DNA of 8,032 nucleotides, taken from contig JAKIUO010000138.1 of the NCBI GenBank assembly GCA_021647535.1, forward strand, positions 1 to 8,032, in the 5' to 3' direction. The notes under the pieces were generated by a model that saw nothing but the letters and a program-made list of their open reading frames with translations, was not told the origin of the DNA and did not search any database. The stretch comes from Hyphomicrobiaceae bacterium. Its GTDB lineage: Bacteria > Pseudomonadota > Alphaproteobacteria > Rhizobiales > JAKIUO01. This document shows, one piece after another, positions 6,709 to 8,032 of this stretch. How positions within the stretch are numbered: position 1 is the first letter of the stretch; each line of letters begins with the position of its first letter. A program made the position numbers and the translations under genes.

Positions 6709-6720
6709 TCAGGTCACTCG
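6688..6720. repeat. Inverted repeat CGAGTGA / TCACTCG
   Basis: CGAGTGA (6688-6694) and TCACTCG (6714-6720) are perfect inverted copies separated by 19 bases. They overlap the second direct-repeat unit. Possible operator half-sites or a hairpin; no factor can be named. Confidence 0.4.
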
Positions 6721-6882
6721 GCCCAACTAAAATTAAAAAATGGCCGAAACGCAAAACCGCAAAGCACGTTTGATCGAGAAGATTATCTCCAAAGCGCAGT
6801 TAAATTGCCAGTAACTTGTCGGTGAACAGCCCCAAATCCCTCAGCTCGCGTCACAATCGACCCTGACAAGCCAAGCCTGGAC

Positions 6883-6911
6883 TTGCAATCATCATCACGA
6901 GCTACCATACT
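6883..6911 (+). promoter_or_regulatory. Putative yccA promoter
   Basis: TTGCAA (6883-6888) and CATACT (6906-6911) are 17 bases apart, each four of six to the sigma-70 consensus. Transcription would start near 6918, leaving a leader of about 115 bases that contains two inverted repeats and two tiny frames. Moderate match only. Confidence 0.35.
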
Positions 6912-6923
6912 ACTAGGTGAGTT

Positions 6924-6953
6924 AATGCATAAGCATTTTACGGAGGCTCCGTA
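6924..6953 (+). promoter_or_regulatory. Adjacent inverted repeats in the yccA leader
   Basis: AATGC-4-GCATT (6924-6937) is followed one base later by TACGGAG-G-CTCCGTA (6939-6953), a perfect 7+7 interrupted palindrome. The one-base centre is too tight for an RNA hairpin with full pairing, so the second looks more like a dimeric protein binding site. Just downstream of the predicted start of transcription. Confidence 0.45.
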
Positions 6954-7006
6954 TTGCAGAAAAGTCCCTGACGACAGGGCATGAAAGCTAATTGCGGGTA
7001 AATCAC

Positions 7007-7030
7007 ATGATAAAGGGGTTCGACTTTTAG
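7007..7030 (+). other. Tiny leader frame ending two bases before yccA
   Basis: ATG at 7007 opens a seven-codon frame (MIKGFDF) ending in TAG at 7028-7030, two bases before the yccA ATG. It contains the only purine-rich site (AAAGGGG, 7012-7018), which is 14 bases from the yccA start, too far for a normal ribosome site. Reinitiation is possible; chance is also plausible. Confidence 0.25.
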
Positions 7031-7032
7031 AT

Positions 7033-7788
7033 ATGGCTGAATTTGATAATCAGGGCTATGCGCCGCAGGACGTTGGTTCGCAGACACGCATGGATGAGGG
7101 GCTGCGCAGTTATATGCTCAGCGTCTATAATTATATGGCTGTCGGTATCGCTTTGACCGGTGTTGTTTCCTACATGACCTTCATATATGCTGTCGAGCAA
7201 ACTGCTGCCGGATCTATTTTGACGCCCTTTGGCGAAATGATTTATTCCAGCCCGCTTAAATGGGTCATCATGTTCGCCCCGCTTGGCATGGTTCTGCTGT
7301 TTGCTGCGACCTCCCATAAAATGAGTGCGAATATGGCACAAATGGTGTTCTGGGCATTTGCAGTCATTATGGGCTTGTCTCTGTCGTCAATCTTCCTGCG
7401 CTATACCGGCACCTCGATCTCGCGCGTCTTCTTCTTTACCGCCGCTTCGTTCGCTGGTTTGAGCCTTTATGGTTACACCACCAAAAGAAACCTGTCGGGC
7501 TGGGGCAGCTTCCTGGTTATGGGACTGATCGGCATCATCGTCGCCTCGCTGGTCAATATGTTCTTCCTGCAAAGCTCCGCCATGCAATGGGCCATCTCCG
7601 TGATTGGCGTGCTGGTCTTTGCCGGTCTGACCGCCTATGACACGCAGCGTATTCGCGAAGTCTATCAATATGTCTCTCACGATGCCGAGCTTGTCAAGCA
7701 CGCCGCCATCAACGGAGCGCTGTCGCTCTATCTGGACTTCATCAACATGTTCCTGATGATGTTGTCTCTGTTTGGCAGCAACGACTGA
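7033..7788 (+). CDS. Bax inhibitor-1/YccA family membrane protein
   Basis: A 251-residue inner-membrane protein of the Bax inhibitor-1 (TMBIM) family. Bacterial members include E. coli YccA, an inhibitor/substrate of FtsH, and Bacillus YetJ, a pH-sensitive calcium leak. A polar N-terminus with DEGLRSYMLSVYNYM leads into seven hydrophobic segments near residues 32-53, 76-94, 101-121, 129-148, 156-178, 184-201 and 223-246. The family signatures AYDTQRI (near 200-206) and LYLDFINMFLMML (near 231-243) are present. Their aspartates probably match the YetJ aspartyl pair. The length is normal for alphaproteobacteria. The ATG at 7033 fits homologues, but ribosome-site spacing is poor (14 bases). The gene is monocistronic, with its own terminator. 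The exact substrate is unknown, so I give no gene symbol. Confidence 0.93.
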   Translation: MAEFDNQGYAPQDVGSQTRMDEGLRSYMLSVYNYMAVGIALTGVVSYMTFIYAVEQTAAGSILTPFGEMIYSSPLKWVIMFAPLGMVLLFAATSHKMSANMAQMVFWAFAVIMGLSLSSIFLRYTGTSISRVFFFTAASFAGLSLYGYTTKRNLSGWGSFLVMGLIGIIVASLVNMFFLQSSAMQWAISVIGVLVFAGLTAYDTQRIREVYQYVSHDAELVKHAAINGALSLYLDFINMFLMMLSLFGSND

Positions 7789-7813
7789 TAACGCTTGATA
7801 CTTGTAAAACTGG

Positions 7814-7844
7814 AAAGCCCCGATCACTTGGTCGGGGCTTTTTG
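7814..7844 (+). terminator. Strong intrinsic terminator of yccA
   Basis: AAAGCCCCGA (7814-7823) pairs perfectly with TCGGGGCTTT (7832-7841) around an eight-base loop, followed by further T residues. It begins about 25 bases after the yccA stop codon. Confidence 0.92.
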
Positions 7845-7856
7845 TTTGCTGCGCAA

Positions 7857-7898
7857 GTGGGCTATCGCCCACACCCATTTGTGAGGAGACCTCCCAAA
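7857..7898. repeat. Two tandem hairpins downstream of yccA
   Basis: GTGGGC-TATC-GCCCAC (7857-7872) is a perfect six-pair hairpin. Five bases later TTTGTGAGG-AGA-CCTCCCAAA (7878-7898) pairs in eight of nine positions. Neither has a T-tract. They lie beyond the terminator in non-coding DNA. Confidence 0.5.
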
Positions 7899-7948
7899 CC
7901 CACCCTTAGGACATCCGCAGGAATAAGTGAATAGATTTGAGGCCGGAG

Positions 7949-8027
7949 TTTTGTTTGTCAGCAAGGCGTGCAAAGGGACGTGTAGCTGGCTACATAACCC
8001 TTTGCAGAACGAAGCTGGCGGACAAAA
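7949..8027. repeat. Long nested imperfect palindrome at window edge
   Basis: Three stems nest. The outer one is TTTTGTTTGTCAGC (7949-7962) with GCTGGCGGACAAAA (8014-8027). The middle one is TGCAAAGGG (7969-7977) with CCCTTTGCA (7998-8006), perfect. The inner one is TGTAG (7981-7985) with CTACA (7990-7994) around CTGG. The outer arm has three sites that pair only as G-U on the plus-strand RNA. It may be a dispersed intergenic repeat or a structured RNA; flanks may pair further outside the window. Confidence 0.6.
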
Positions 8028-8032
8028 ATACA

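Noticed and set aside
7387..7878. Minus-strand 163-codon frame opposite yccA
   Set aside because: Shadow of the yccA coding strand that also crosses its terminator; polar Gln/Asp/His composition with no motif.

Overview
The window looks like chromosomal DNA of an alphaproteobacterium, most likely a marine or soil Hyphomicrobiales-type organism. The reasons are the long-form SbcC N-terminus, a DUF1223 secreted protein, a YccA/Bax-inhibitor-1 protein of the alphaproteobacterial type, and moderate GC. The genus is inference only. I see no transposase, integrase, CRISPR array, tRNA or rRNA.

Layout: 1-2945 carries sbcD and sbcC on the minus strand, overlapping by 4 bases (ATGA). They encode the nuclease and ATPase of the SbcCD (Mre11-Rad50) DNA-end and hairpin processing complex; sbcC runs off the left edge. 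A compact promoter and a bidirectional hairpin terminator (3017-3042) separate them from the next gene. 3122-3760 (minus) encodes a predicted exported protein with a four-cysteine head and a very lysine-rich tail. 4113-5411 (minus) encodes an acidic, Val/Glu/Pro/Ala-rich low-complexity protein with its own terminator. 5812-6642 (minus) encodes a DUF1223 thioredoxin-fold protein. 6643-7032 is a divergent intergenic region rich in small repeats. 7033-7788 (plus) encodes a seven-helix Bax-inhibitor-1/YccA membrane protein followed by a strong terminator. The last ~180 bases are non-coding and contain nested hairpins.

Apart from sbcDC, each gene has its own promoter region and/or terminator, so these appear to be single transcription units, not one pathway. 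The points most worth a second look are: (1) sbcD seems to begin at an ATC codon behind a perfect GGAGGT; (2) the exported polycationic protein, whose Lys-Ser repeat is written with mixed codons, sits beside a polyanionic repeat protein; (3) an ~80-base imperfect palindrome at the right edge has an outer arm that pairs throughout only if G-U pairs are allowed; (4) structured repeats lie in the leaders of the DUF1223 and yccA genes. I found nothing that amounts to a clear new defence or mobile system.
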